Shown: positions 8,497 to 16,891, counted from the first letter of the stretch. The stretch: 64,000 bases of DNA from SIG307 sp964545045 (GCA_964545045.1 CAZJEN010000004.1:1-64000); one strand, 5' to 3'. Made by a program: numbers and translations. Notes: generated by a model from the letters alone, not told the origin.

Positions 8497-9297
8497 ATGG
8501 CGGTATTGGAAGTAAAAAACATTCGAAAAAGCTTTGACGGGGAAGCGGTCTTAAAGGGCATTGATTTCTCCATGGAAAAGGGCGAGGTGCTGGCGATTAT
8601 CGGTTCTTCGGGAAGCGGTAAGACCACGCTCCTTCGTTGTCTGAATTTTTTGGTAACCCCGGATCAGGGACAGCTTTTTGTAAATAACGAATGCATCTTT
8701 GATGCAAAGGATGCGCATAAATTGAACGAAAAAGAGGTTCGTGAGAAGCGTCTTCATTTCGGTCTGGTATTCCAGTCCTTTAATCTGTTTCCGCAGTACA
8801 ATGTACTTCATAACGTGACCTTGGCGGAGGAGCTGCAGATTAAGGATGCGTATAAGGCAAAAAAGATTACAAAAGAAGAGATGAAAGAGGCGCTGGCGCA
8901 GGTGACTGCCCATGCAGAGGGCTTGCTTTCCCAGGTGGGGCTTTTGGAGAAAAAGAATGCCTATCCGTGTGAGCTTTCCGGCGGACAGCAGCAGCGTGTG
9001 GCGATAGCAAGAGCGCTGGCATTAAATCCGGATATTTTGTGCTTTGACGAGCCTACCAGTGCGCTGGATCCGGCATTGACCGGTGAGGTGCTTCGCGTTA
9101 TCCGTGGCTTAAAATCCTCGGAGCGTACCATGATTGTGGTTACCCATGAGATGGAGTTTGCCCGTCGTGTGGCGGATAAGGTCATGTTTATGGCAGACGG
9201 TGTCATTGAGGAGTTTGGTGAGCCGGAGCAGGTATTTACGGCTCCGAAGAGTGAGAAGTTAAAGGCGTTCCTGGCGAATGCCGCGGAAGGATTATAA
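8497..9297 (+). CDS. Polar amino-acid ABC transporter ATP-binding protein
   Basis: A 266-residue ABC ATPase of the GlnQ/HisP class powering the preceding permease. Walker A GSSGSGKTT (about 36-44), Q-loop FQSFNLFP, signature LSGGQQQRVAIARAL, Walker B ILCFDEPTSALDP and the switch histidine in VVTHEM are all intact. Compared with compact GlnQ proteins it has about 20 extra residues before the signature motif (EELQIKDAYKAKKITKEEM). A rho-independent terminator follows, closing the three-gene operon. Confidence 0.94.
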   Translation: MAVLEVKNIRKSFDGEAVLKGIDFSMEKGEVLAIIGSSGSGKTTLLRCLNFLVTPDQGQLFVNNECIFDAKDAHKLNEKEVREKRLHFGLVFQSFNLFPQYNVLHNVTLAEELQIKDAYKAKKITKEEMKEALAQVTAHAEGLLSQVGLLEKKNAYPCELSGGQQQRVAIARALALNPDILCFDEPTSALDPALTGEVLRVIRGLKSSERTMIVVTHEMEFARRVADKVMFMADGVIEEFGEPEQVFTAPKSEKLKAFLANAAEGL

Positions 9298-9305
9298 GAA
9301 ATAAC

Positions 9306-9345
9306 AGCCTGTGGGATTATGTTAAAATCCTGCAGGCTTTCTGTG
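9306..9345 (+). terminator. Terminator of the amino-acid ABC operon
   Basis: A 12-bp stem pairs 9306-9317 (AGCCTGTGGGAT) with 9327-9338 (ATCCTGCAGGCT), including two G-U pairs. It is followed by a short T-rich stretch. Confidence 0.75.
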
Positions 9346-9377
9346 TTAGTAACATATGCGTAAAGTGAGGAAGAGGT

Positions 9378-10262
9378 ATGGGACAGGACAAAAAGAGTGC
9401 AATTATTAAATCATCTTTGGCGATGCTGATTTTCGGCTCCATCGGCGTATTTCGGCGTTATATTCCGTTGTCCTCTGCCTGGATGGCATGTGTCCGAGGG
9501 CTTATCGGTACGGTGTTTTTGGTGTGTGTAGTGGCGGTTTCAAAGAAGCGTGTGGATAAAAAAGCGATTAAGAAGAATCTGTGGTTGCTTCTGGTTTCCG
9601 GTGCAGCTATCGGTGTGAACTGGATTCTGTTGTTTGAGGCGTACCGGTATACGACGGTGGCGGTGGCGACTTTGTGTTACTATATGGCACCGGTCATAGT
9701 GATTTTACTGGCACCGTTCCTTCTAAAGGAAAAGATGACGGTGAAGAAGTCTGTCTGTGCCGTAGTAGCCATATTCGGTATGCTGCTGGTGTCCGGAATT
9801 TTTGACGGAGGAGCGACAACTATCGGTAGCGGAAAGGGAATTTTGTTTGGCCTTGGAGCAGCGATGTTTTATGCTTCGGTGGTACTGATGAATCAGTTTA
9901 TTAAGGATATATCTGCCTATGACAAGACAATTATGCAGCTTGGAGCGGCGGCGATCGTTGTGTTGCCATATTCGCTTCTTACAAGCGGGGTACAGGAATT
10001 TACAATACTTACGGTACCGCAAATATTGTTGCTTCTGGCAGTGGGAATTATCCATACCGGTATCGCCTATTGGCTGTATTTCGGCAGTATGGATAAACTG
10101 AGCGGTCAGACGGTTGCGGTGTACAGTTATATTGATCCGGCCTTCGCGGTGGTGCTTTCCGTGGTAGTGCTGCGGGAGGAGACGGGAGTGCTTGGAATCA
10201 TCGGTGCGGTATTGATTCTGGGTTCTACGTTGTTTAGTGAATGGAGCGGGAAAAAGAAATAG
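9378..10262 (+). CDS. EamA/DMT-superfamily transporter
   Basis: A 294-residue membrane protein of the drug/metabolite transporter superfamily, with two EamA repeats of five helices each. The first runs from SSLAMLIFGSIGVFRRYIPLSS to GMLLVSGIF and the second from KGILFGLGAAMFYASVVLMN to AVLILGSTLFSEW. The EamA hallmarks ATLCYYMAPVIVILLAPFLLKEK and YSYIDPAFAVVLSVVVLREE mark the end of each repeat. These proteins usually export small metabolites such as amino acids; the substrate is not predictable. It sits alone between two terminators, so it is probably monocistronic. Confidence 0.88.
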   Translation: MGQDKKSAIIKSSLAMLIFGSIGVFRRYIPLSSAWMACVRGLIGTVFLVCVVAVSKKRVDKKAIKKNLWLLLVSGAAIGVNWILLFEAYRYTTVAVATLCYYMAPVIVILLAPFLLKEKMTVKKSVCAVVAIFGMLLVSGIFDGGATTIGSGKGILFGLGAAMFYASVVLMNQFIKDISAYDKTIMQLGAAAIVVLPYSLLTSGVQEFTILTVPQILLLLAVGIIHTGIAYWLYFGSMDKLSGQTVAVYSYIDPAFAVVLSVVVLREETGVLGIIGAVLILGSTLFSEWSGKKK

Positions 10263-10273
10263 GGAAAGACAGG

Positions 10274-10310
10274 CCTGCAAATCGTGAGTGGTTTGCAGGT
10301 TTTATTTTGT
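10274..10310 (+). terminator. Terminator after the EamA gene
   Basis: A 10-bp stem, CCTGCAAATC (from 10274) with GGTTTGCAGG (to 10299), is followed by TTTTATTTT. Confidence 0.85.
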
Positions 10311-10346
10311 GCTGAGAGCTTTTTTGAAAAGTGCGTGTAAATTGTA

Positions 10347-10375
10347 TTGACACAAGGTAAAAAGAGTGATAAGAT
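10347..10375 (+). promoter_or_regulatory. Sigma-A promoter of yccF
   Basis: TTGACA (10347-10352), 17-bp spacer, TAAGAT (10370-10375). The yccF start lies 55 bp downstream. Confidence 0.7.
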
Positions 10376-10430
10376 ATAAGTAAATAAAATTTACCAATGA
10401 AGCTGCATATGATGATAAGGAGGCATACCT

Positions 10431-10832
10431 ATGACACAGCAGGATAAATGGTATTTTCAGAACATATTATTCGGAATTTTGGGCGGTTGGATTTTTGCGG
10501 TAATCTGGTTTCTGATGGGAGCACTGTTTTATATCACGTTTATAGGACGTCCGGTTGCAAAGTGTTGTTTTGTAATTGCACGCTTTGTGGGAAAGCCTTA
10601 CGGCAGAGTTATCGGGACTACGGGAGAGTATAGTTTCATCGGAAATATTGTCTGGATGGTATTCATCGGAGTGCCGTGGATAGTGCTTTTTTCAGCGATT
10701 GCGGGGGCGTTTGCGATTACGATTGTGGGAACGCCGATTGCTTTGACTTACCTGCGTGTGGCGGGATTGGTGGCGGCACCGGTGGGGATGCAGCTGGAGC
10801 GACAGTTGGAAGACTGGCAATGGCAAAGATGA
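10431..10832 (+). CDS. yccF: YccF-family inner membrane protein
   Basis: A 133-residue membrane protein matching the YccF pattern of two similar halves. Each half has a hydrophobic segment and a short GxPxA-type turn: ITFIGRPVAKCCFVIARF in the first and ITIVGTPIALTYLRVAGL in the second. About four membrane segments are expected. The family function is not established. It begins after AAGGAGGC and is followed after 41 bp by a lipoprotein gene with its own strong ribosome binding site and no terminator between them, so the two are probably co-transcribed. Confidence 0.75.
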   Translation: MTQQDKWYFQNILFGILGGWIFAVIWFLMGALFYITFIGRPVAKCCFVIARFVGKPYGRVIGTTGEYSFIGNIVWMVFIGVPWIVLFSAIAGAFAITIVGTPIALTYLRVAGLVAAPVGMQLERQLEDWQWQR

Positions 10833-10873
10833 TGGGAAGTATAGCGATATGGAATTAAGTAAGGAGGAAAACG

Positions 10874-11806
10874 ATGAAAAGACAAAAGTTTGTAGGAATG
10901 GTATTATTGTGTGGAGCGTTTGCTCTTGCCGGTTGTAAGCATGAACATGTATGGGAGGAAGCTACCTGCGAGACGGCAAAGTATTGTACGGAATGCGAGG
11001 CCACGGAAGGGGAGGCTTTGGGACATGTCTGGGAGGATGCCACCTGTACTCTGCCAAAGACCTGTAAAACCTGCGGAACGACGGAAGGAGTCCGGGCGGG
11101 CCACAAGTTCCTTGATGCCACCTGTGATAAGCCGAAGGAGTGTGAGGTGTGCGGAGAGACAAAGGGAGAACCGTTGGTTCATAACGGGAAAAAAGTCGGC
11201 CGTTGTAAGCTGTGTGGGGTGGTGCAAAACAAGGAACTGGTGACGGAACTCGGAGAACGGTATGAGACGGCCTATAGTGATTTCGTGGCTGTGGCGACCG
11301 CAATCATGCAGGATACTACAGAGCTGGCAGAAGAGTTGGCAGAGGAGCTGAATCCGTTATCGGAACTGAATGACGACACTGACCTGGAGACTGTATTTAT
11401 CGGCGGACATCCCATAAGTACCATAACCTTAGGAGAATATCTGGAATGGGCAGATGGTTGGATACGGAAGCTGTATTGGGAAGAACGGATGGAGGATTAT
11501 ACAGAATTACGAGTGTTATATGAAGAGATATATTCCATGTGCGGCGAGTATTCGGAGCTTCGTGCCTTGAAGGAAAAGTCCAAGGAGATTGTTGATTTGA
11601 TACCGCTTACGATGCCGGAAAAGAAGGAGAGGACCGGAGGGGACTATGACGTACGTTTGGTGGAAAGTTCTTCGGAGCAGTTTAAAGAAGTATTGGAACA
11701 GTGGAAGGCAGACGGGATGAAGGATATGGAGTGGATTGGCGAAGTGGAGAAGAAAATGGGCGAATGGAAGAAGGAGTACGATAAGGTAAATGCATTGTTT
11801 AAGTAA
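10874..11806 (+). CDS. Lipoprotein with three CxxC-type repeats
   Basis: A 310-residue predicted lipoprotein with signal peptide and lipobox LAGC (Cys 21). Residues about 23-105 contain three tandem copies of a repeat of the form GHxWxxATCxxPKxCxxCGxTEGxxxGH (for example HVWEDATCTLPKTCKTCGTT), then a shorter RCKLCG copy. Conserved Cys and His suggest metal (zinc) binding or disulfide cross-links outside the cell. Such repeats occur in many secreted clostridial proteins of unknown role. The rest (about 115-310) is acidic, helical and rich in Glu and Lys. It probably shares an operon with yccF. No specific function assigned. Confidence 0.75.
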   Translation: MKRQKFVGMVLLCGAFALAGCKHEHVWEEATCETAKYCTECEATEGEALGHVWEDATCTLPKTCKTCGTTEGVRAGHKFLDATCDKPKECEVCGETKGEPLVHNGKKVGRCKLCGVVQNKELVTELGERYETAYSDFVAVATAIMQDTTELAEELAEELNPLSELNDDTDLETVFIGGHPISTITLGEYLEWADGWIRKLYWEERMEDYTELRVLYEEIYSMCGEYSELRALKEKSKEIVDLIPLTMPEKKERTGGDYDVRLVESSSEQFKEVLEQWKADGMKDMEWIGEVEKKMGEWKKEYDKVNALFK

Positions 11807-11857
11807 AAGCGTACAGTGTTAAGAAAGTATTAATTTTTATTAAATATGACAGCCGCA

Positions 11858-11887
11858 TTGGATTTTGCGGACGCAATATGATACAAT
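11858..11887 (+). promoter_or_regulatory. Promoter of the DUF1538/P-II operon
   Basis: TTGGAT (11858-11863), 18-bp spacer and an extended -10, TGA-TACAAT (11879-11887). Confidence 0.6.
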
Positions 11888-11918
11888 GTAGTTTGAAAAG
11901 AAGAACGGAGGTGTTGAT

Positions 11919-13484
11919 TTGTTCCGAAACAGTAGAACAATTCTCTTTTCAAAGGTAAAGGAATCGCTTGCGTCGGTACTTCCGATTGCGGCTATTGTTT
12001 TTGTCCTTTGTTTTACCATTGTGCCGGTACCGACGGATTTGCTCATGACGTTTGTATTCGGAGTGGTAATGGTAATTATCGGTATGGGTATGTTTACCCT
12101 GGGTGCGGACCTTTCCATGACGCCGGTTGGTGAGCATATCGGTTCCGCAGTGACAAAGTCCAGAAAACTTTGGGTGATTGTAGTGATCAGCTTTTTGGTG
12201 GGTGCCATTGTAACAATTTCCGAGCCGGATTTGCAGGTGTTGGCAGAGCAGGTGCCGAATATTTCCAATCAGGTCATTGTGTTTTCGGTGGCCGGTGGTG
12301 TGGGCCTGTTTTTGGTTGTTGCCATGCTTCGTATTTTATTTAAATGGAAATTAAACTATCTGCTGATTTTCTTTTATGCCATTGTGTTCGGATTGGCCAT
12401 GTTTGTGCCGAAGTCCTTTTTGGCGGTGGCGTTTGACTCCGGCGGAGTAACCACCGGTCCGATGACCGTACCGTTTATCATGGCGCTCGGTGTCGGTGTC
12501 GCATCCATCCGAAGCGACAGTGATGCACAAAACGACAGCTTTGGTCTGGTTGCACTTTGTTCCGTAGGACCGATTTTGGCGGTTATGCTTCTGGGGCTGT
12601 TCTTCCGTGTGGAGGGCGGTAATTATACACCGGTGGAGATTCCGACGGTGGAGACTTCCAGAGATTTGTGGCAGTTGTTTGCGCATGAAATCCCGGAATA
12701 CATACTGGAAGTGGTAAAGGCATTACTTCCGATTATGGCGTTTTTTGCCTTGTTCCAGATTTTCAGATTAAAGCTCAAGAAAGAAAATATTTACCGTATC
12801 AGTGTCGGTTTTATTTATACGTTTATCGGATTGGTGCTGTTTTTATGCGGTGCTAACGTAGGCTTTATGACGGTGGGAAATTATGTCGGCAGAGAGCTGG
12901 GCGGACTTTCCTACAGTTGGATTGTGGTGCCGTTAGGTGCACTTATCGGTTATTTCATCGTAACGGCAGAACCGGCAGTACACGTTTTGAACAAGCAGGT
13001 ATACGAGATGACCTCCGGTGCAATTCCGCCGAAGGCGCTGAGTACCAGCCTTTCTGTGGGAGTGGCAGTATCTGTAGGACTTTCCATGTTGCGTATTGTG
13101 GCAGATATTCCGATTATGTACTTTTTAGTGCCGGGATATTTGATTGCGATTGTATTATCGTTCTTTGTGCCGCCGATTTTTACGGCCATTGCATTTGACT
13201 CCGGTGGAGTTGCTTCCGGTCCGATGACGGCAACGTTCCTTTTGCCGATGTCCATCGGTGTATGTACTGGTGTGGGCGGAGATGTGGTTTCCGGTGCATT
13301 CGGTGTTGTGGCGATGGTAGCGATGACGCCGTTGATTACGATTCAGATTCTCGGTTTGATGTATAAGATTAAGCTTCGCAAGACAGAGGCAGAGATGCAG
13401 ACAGAAGCTCCGGTAGAGGTAATTGAGACCGAAGTGAATATTTTTGACAACGAAATCTTTGAATTGGAGGATGGCGATGAGTAG
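11919..13484 (+). CDS. DUF1538 integral membrane protein
   Basis: A 521-residue polytopic membrane protein with two DUF1538 repeats. The repeated signature AVAFDSGGVTTGPMTVPF (first half) and AIAFDSGGVASGPMTATF (second half) is nearly identical, showing internal duplication like that of many transporters. The start is a TTG at 11919, chosen because ACGGAGGTG (11905-11913) is well spaced and no ATG lies nearby. The hydrophilic tail is acidic. The gene overlaps the following P-II-like gene, a pairing that suggests a transporter controlled by a P-II-type sensor, as AmtB is by GlnB/GlnK. The substrate is unknown. Confidence 0.85.
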   Translation: MFRNSRTILFSKVKESLASVLPIAAIVFVLCFTIVPVPTDLLMTFVFGVVMVIIGMGMFTLGADLSMTPVGEHIGSAVTKSRKLWVIVVISFLVGAIVTISEPDLQVLAEQVPNISNQVIVFSVAGGVGLFLVVAMLRILFKWKLNYLLIFFYAIVFGLAMFVPKSFLAVAFDSGGVTTGPMTVPFIMALGVGVASIRSDSDAQNDSFGLVALCSVGPILAVMLLGLFFRVEGGNYTPVEIPTVETSRDLWQLFAHEIPEYILEVVKALLPIMAFFALFQIFRLKLKKENIYRISVGFIYTFIGLVLFLCGANVGFMTVGNYVGRELGGLSYSWIVVPLGALIGYFIVTAEPAVHVLNKQVYEMTSGAIPPKALSTSLSVGVAVSVGLSMLRIVADIPIMYFLVPGYLIAIVLSFFVPPIFTAIAFDSGGVASGPMTATFLLPMSIGVCTGVGGDVVSGAFGVVAMVAMTPLITIQILGLMYKIKLRKTEAEMQTEAPVEVIETEVNIFDNEIFELEDGDE

Positions 13485-14163
13485 ATATAATATGGTTATG
13501 ATGATCCTGAATCGCAGCTATGAAAAAGATTATGTGGAGTTTTTTAAGCAGAACGGTATCGTGCACATGACGGAAATGTTGGGACACGGAACTGCCAGCA
13601 AAAGTATTCTGGATTATCTCGGTATTGAAAATAATGAGAAGATTATTATTCAGACGGTGGTTGCAGCCGGTAAGGTGGATAGTTTGTTCGGTGGTTTGGT
13701 AAGCCGGATGGGAATTAACCTTCCGGGAACCGGTGTCGCAATGTCCATTCCGATGGAAAGTATCGGAGGAACCTGGAGCATGAAGTATCTGACGGAAGGT
13801 CAGGAAGTGCAGGAAGCGGAGGAAGTGAAAATGAAAGACGCAAAGTATTCTTTGATTACGGTAATTACGGAAAAGGGCTGCTCGGATATGGTAATGGATG
13901 CAGCCAGAGAGGTAGGGGCCAGAGGCGGTACGGTGGTGCATGCCAAGGGAACCGGAAGAGAAGAGGATGCAAAGTTCTTCGGCGTGTCCATCAGTCCGGA
14001 GAAGGAAATGATTTATATTGCTACCAGAAAGTCCGATCGTGCGGATATTATGCGTGCCATTATGGAGAAAGCGGGCCCGCAGACCGAGGCTAAGGCAGTG
14101 GTGTTCTCTCTGCCGGTAGAGGACATTGCAGGCCTTACCGCTCTCATGGAGCCGGAGGCGTAG
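13477..14163 (+). CDS. P-II-like signalling protein paired with DUF1538
   Basis: A 228-residue protein built of two P-II-like (GlnB-fold) halves: residues 1-110 from MSRYNMVMMILNRSYEKDY and residues 120-228 from KYSLITVITEKGCSDMVMDAAREVGARGGTVVHAKG. The second half carries the P-II ferredoxin-like pattern and a GxxGGTVVxxxG loop of the type that binds nucleotides. I chose ATG 13477 because GGAGG (13466-13470) is 6 nt upstream; it overlaps the DUF1538 stop codon, implying coupling. The likely role is to sense a metabolite or nucleotide and gate the DUF1538 protein. Ordinary P-II proteins are about 112 residues, so this is a tandem form. Confidence 0.75.
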   Translation: MSRYNMVMMILNRSYEKDYVEFFKQNGIVHMTEMLGHGTASKSILDYLGIENNEKIIIQTVVAAGKVDSLFGGLVSRMGINLPGTGVAMSIPMESIGGTWSMKYLTEGQEVQEAEEVKMKDAKYSLITVITEKGCSDMVMDAAREVGARGGTVVHAKGTGREEDAKFFGVSISPEKEMIYIATRKSDRADIMRAIMEKAGPQTEAKAVVFSLPVEDIAGLTALMEPEA

Positions 14164-14172
14164 GGAAGGTAC

Positions 14173-14496
14173 GGGCTGTCGCAGGGGTGCGCTTGGGGAC
14201 GCGTCTGTGTAACAATTTTTCGATTGGAAAGTTTTCAAAAAATAGCCGTGATTAAATGATATGTTTTTTTCACATCGCAACGCTTCGTCAAACTTCCTCT
14301 AAGAACGACTAGGACGCTCGGGAGCGACCTCGCGCCCAGTCTTTTCTAAGAGGTGATTTCGACTCTGCTAAGGACGCGGCCCTTCGGGCAAATTCAAAAA
14401 ACATATTATTTAATCACGGCTATTTTATATATGATTGTGTCAATCGAAAAATTGTTACACCGACGCTTTTACAAGGGCAAGTCCGGGCGACAGCCC
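14173..14496. repeat. 324-bp nested inverted-repeat element
   Basis: Nested arms pair across the whole gap between two convergent genes. The outer pair is GGGCTGTCGC (14173-14182) with 14487-14496. A 20-bp perfect pair is 14207-14226 with 14441-14460, extended outward by GCGTC with GACGC. A 31-bp pair with one mismatch is 14239-14269 with 14396-14426. The central 125 bp holds further hairpins: 14296-14305 with 14344-14353, GACT 14307-14310 with 14338-14341, and CGCTC 14315-14319 with 14322-14326. No ORF of note is inside. It may be a MITE-like or BIME-like element or a long hairpin RNA, and could also terminate both flanking genes. Confidence 0.8.
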
Positions 14497-14534
14497 TGTT
14501 GCTTGAACTTAGGCTCCGGCCATCGGAGCGTATG

Positions 14535-15749
14535 TTACTCCTTTTTCCCTAAGTCCGGCTCGGAGTCCAGAAAACACGCCCTCTTCAACGCGGAGCTTCC
14601 GTATTTGTCACGGATTTCGTCTACGGCGGCGTTAAGCTTGGAGAGCTTCTCCCGCTTGCCAGTATCGAAGAGGTCGTATTGGAAGGTGGCATCGTCGGTG
14701 ACGTGGCCGGTGGATACGCCGAGAAGGCGTATCGGGGAACCGTCCCACAGCTCGTAAAAGAGCTTACGGGCGGCAGAATATAGTTGTTCGGTTGTATTGT
14801 CCGGAGCGGTCAGTTGTCCCTGTCTGCTCCGGCTTTTTAATTCGGTGTCCTTGATGGTAACGGATACCATGGAAATATAGGCATGGTCGGCCCGGATGCG
14901 GGCGCCTACCTTTTCGCAAAGAGCCAGAAGGATACGCTCGGCCTCCGCACCGTTTGTGACATCCGCCGGAAGGGTGGTAGAGTTACCGTAGCTTTTGGAG
15001 GCGGAAGGCTCCTCGGATACAAGGGCGGTGTCGATGCCGTTGGCTGCCTCGTGCAGAAAGAGGCCCTGCTTTTTGAAATGGGAGACAAGGATGTCTTTGT
15101 CGGTATGGGCCAGGTCTCCGATGGTACGGATGCCGAGCGCCCGCAGGCGTTCTGCGGTGGAGTGCCCCACATACAGAAGGTCTCCCACAGGGAGAGGCCA
15201 AAACTTGGCCGGGAGCTCCTCCGGAAACAGGGTGTGGACCAAATCCGGTTTTTTAAAGTCCGAAGCGGTTTTTGCCAACAGACGGTTGACAGAAATCCCC
15301 ACGTTTACGGTAAAGCCCAGTTCTTCTCTGATTTCATCCTTTATCTTATGGGCAAAGGTCACCAAATCCCCGTATAACCCTTCCGTTCCCGTCATATCGC
15401 AGAAGGCTTCGTCGATGCTGAACTGCTCCACTACCGGGGCATAACGGCGCAAAAGCGCCAGAAAGGCGCGGGAGCGTTCCAAATACAGAGAGTGATCCGG
15501 CTTTGCGATGTAGAGGTTGGGACATTTTTGCAGAGCCTTCACAATGGGCTCTCCGGTGATGACACCGCATTGCTTTGCCAAGGTGGACTTTGCCAGCACA
15601 ATGCCGTGGCGGGCTTCCCGGTCGCCGCCGATGATGGCAGGAATGGTACGGATGTCCAAGGTCTCCCCTAAGTCGTGGAGCCGGTGGTGAGCCTCCCAGC
15701 TTAAGAACGCGGAATTGACATCAATATGAAAAATGGTTGGTTTTGCCAT
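14535..15749 (-). CDS. dinB: DNA polymerase IV (Y family)
   Basis: A 404-residue Y-family translesion polymerase. The palm catalytic residues are visible: D10 in HIDVNSAF and D113/E114 in FSIDEAFCDM. The steric-gate region LSWEAHHRL follows, and helix-hairpin-helix and little-finger domains run to the C-terminus. The reading starts at ATG 15749 preceded on its strand by GGAGGTCTCCC. A LexA-box match overlaps the predicted transcription start, which supports SOS induction. Its 3' end faces the P-II gene across the long inverted repeat. Confidence 0.93.
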   Translation of the reverse strand: MAKPTIFHIDVNSAFLSWEAHHRLHDLGETLDIRTIPAIIGGDREARHGIVLAKSTLAKQCGVITGEPIVKALQKCPNLYIAKPDHSLYLERSRAFLALLRRYAPVVEQFSIDEAFCDMTGTEGLYGDLVTFAHKIKDEIREELGFTVNVGISVNRLLAKTASDFKKPDLVHTLFPEELPAKFWPLPVGDLLYVGHSTAERLRALGIRTIGDLAHTDKDILVSHFKKQGLFLHEAANGIDTALVSEEPSASKSYGNSTTLPADVTNGAEAERILLALCEKVGARIRADHAYISMVSVTIKDTELKSRSRQGQLTAPDNTTEQLYSAARKLFYELWDGSPIRLLGVSTGHVTDDATFQYDLFDTGKREKLSKLNAAVDEIRDKYGSSALKRACFLDSEPDLGKKE

Positions 15750-15837
15750 GGGAGACCTCCTTTCCTGGATAATGCTCTGCGCCTTAGTGCAGATTTGTCG
15801 CTTGTCTGTAGCAGTGGCAGTATGCCAAAATATTGTA

Positions 15838-15851
15838 AGAACGTACGTTTG
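15838..15851 (-). promoter_or_regulatory. LexA (SOS) box of dinB
   Basis: AGAACGTACGTTTG matches the Gram-positive LexA/DinR consensus CGAACRNRYGTTYG at 13 of 14 positions. It lies 5 bp downstream of the dinB -10 element, across the expected transcription start. Confidence 0.75.
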
Positions 15852-15856
15852 ATTTC

Positions 15857-15885
15857 AGTATAGCAGAAAATACAGGACAATGCAA
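15857..15885 (-). promoter_or_regulatory. Sigma-A promoter of dinB
   Basis: On the minus strand TTGCAT (15885-15880), 17-bp spacer, TATACT (15862-15857). Confidence 0.65.
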
Positions 15886-16001
15886 CAGGATGCGGACATA
15901 CAGTTTCATGGAATTCGCGTTTGATATGATTGTAAAACAGCGCGGATATTTTTCCTATCCGATGCGCATACTTCCTCTAAAAGAATATGGAGGGATATAC
16001 T

Positions 16002-16625
16002 ATGGCAGTGGATTTTAAAACCAGTGAAACGAAGGAAAATTTAATGCGTGCATTTGCGGGTGAGAGCCAGGCAAGAAACCGTTACACCTTTGCGGCGGAT
16101 CAGGCAAAACAGCAGAAACTGCATGCGATTGAGGCGGTATTTACCTTTACCGCGAATCAGGAAAAAGAGCATGCGGAGATTTTCTACAATCATTTGTCCG
16201 AATTGGCTGGAGAAACCATTCATGTGGACGGTGGGTATCCGGTGGACATTACGAACAGTATTACGGAGCTTCTTCGCATGGCACAGCACAATGAATACGA
16301 GGAGCATGACGATGTGTACCGTGCTTTTGAGGAAAAGGCGAAGGAAGAGGGCTTTTTGAAGGTGGCATCTTCTTTTGAACAGATTGCAAAGATTGAGAAG
16401 GTACACGGGAACCGCTTTGGGACATTGGCAGACTTGCTGGAGAAAAATCAGCTTTTTATTTCTGATGTAAAGACCGGATGGTTCTGTTTGAACTGTGGAC
16501 ATGTATTTGAAGGAACCCAGGCGCCGGAGCAGTGTCCGGTTTGCTCTCACGACAAAGGCTATTTTATTCGTCTGGAGTTTGCGCCGTATACCGGAAACTG
16601 TTGTGTTAACGACGTTTTGGAATAA
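16002..16625 (+). CDS. rbr: Rubrerythrin
   Basis: A 207-residue rubrerythrin, a peroxide-reducing protein of the anaerobe oxidative-stress system. An N-terminal four-helix diiron domain supplies ligands in EKEH (54-57) and EKVHGNRF (about 132-139), with E21 in the first helix. A C-terminal rubredoxin domain holds one iron by four cysteines (C162-C165 and C178-C181, in CLNCG and CPVC). I chose ATG 16002 because GGAGGG (15989-15994) is 7 nt upstream; an in-frame ATG at 15987 lies before that site. It is divergent from dinB and is probably monocistronic, with a terminator at 16685. Confidence 0.95.
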   Translation: MAVDFKTSETKENLMRAFAGESQARNRYTFAADQAKQQKLHAIEAVFTFTANQEKEHAEIFYNHLSELAGETIHVDGGYPVDITNSITELLRMAQHNEYEEHDDVYRAFEEKAKEEGFLKVASSFEQIAKIEKVHGNRFGTLADLLEKNQLFISDVKTGWFCLNCGHVFEGTQAPEQCPVCSHDKGYFIRLEFAPYTGNCCVNDVLE

Positions 16626-16684
16626 GATGGCCGGCGGAGTTGTTACGTCTGATGTAAATGTATAGAGAAAATAATAAAAGTTTT

Positions 16685-16714
16685 CAAAAAAGGGTTGTGC
16701 GCCCTTTTTTGTTT
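16685..16714 (+). terminator. Terminator after rubrerythrin
   Basis: A 10-bp stem, CAAAAAAGGG (16685-16694) with CCCTTTTTTG (16702-16711), continues into TTTT. Confidence 0.8.
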
Positions 16715-16891
16715 TGGTATAATTGATTTGTGAGTGAAAATGTGTTGCCGTGTGATGGGGAGATCGCAAGGGAGATAGAAATCATGTCGTGTCCGGCTTG
16801 ATTTTTTTTTGAGATTAATTTACATTTTTTGGGATATAAACGGCTTGGAAAAGCCTTTATATAAAACAAAATACTTTAGGAGGACGAGCAA
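16715..16891 (+). other. Leader region of the uracil permease gene
   Basis: A TATAAT at 16718-16723 is the best -10 candidate; its -35 (TTGTGC, 16695-16700) is weak and falls inside the terminator loop. A GGCTT-GGAA-AAGCC hairpin (16850-16862) lies near the start codon. I looked for a guanine riboswitch core and a PyrR anti-antiterminator motif and saw neither. Confidence 0.4.

Noticed and set aside
13369..14280. A 303-codon minus-strand ORF over the P-II-like gene
   Set aside because: Antisense to the coupled DUF1538/P-II pair, rich in His, Arg and Ser as expected for a shadow frame, no start signals.
14353..14757. A 134-codon plus-strand ORF starting in the inverted-repeat element
   Set aside because: It runs from the element into the antisense of dinB and lacks a ribosome site.
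16715..16891. A riboswitch or PyrR attenuator before the uracil permease
   Set aside because: Neither the purine riboswitch core nor the PyrR-binding loop could be found; only a small hairpin is present.
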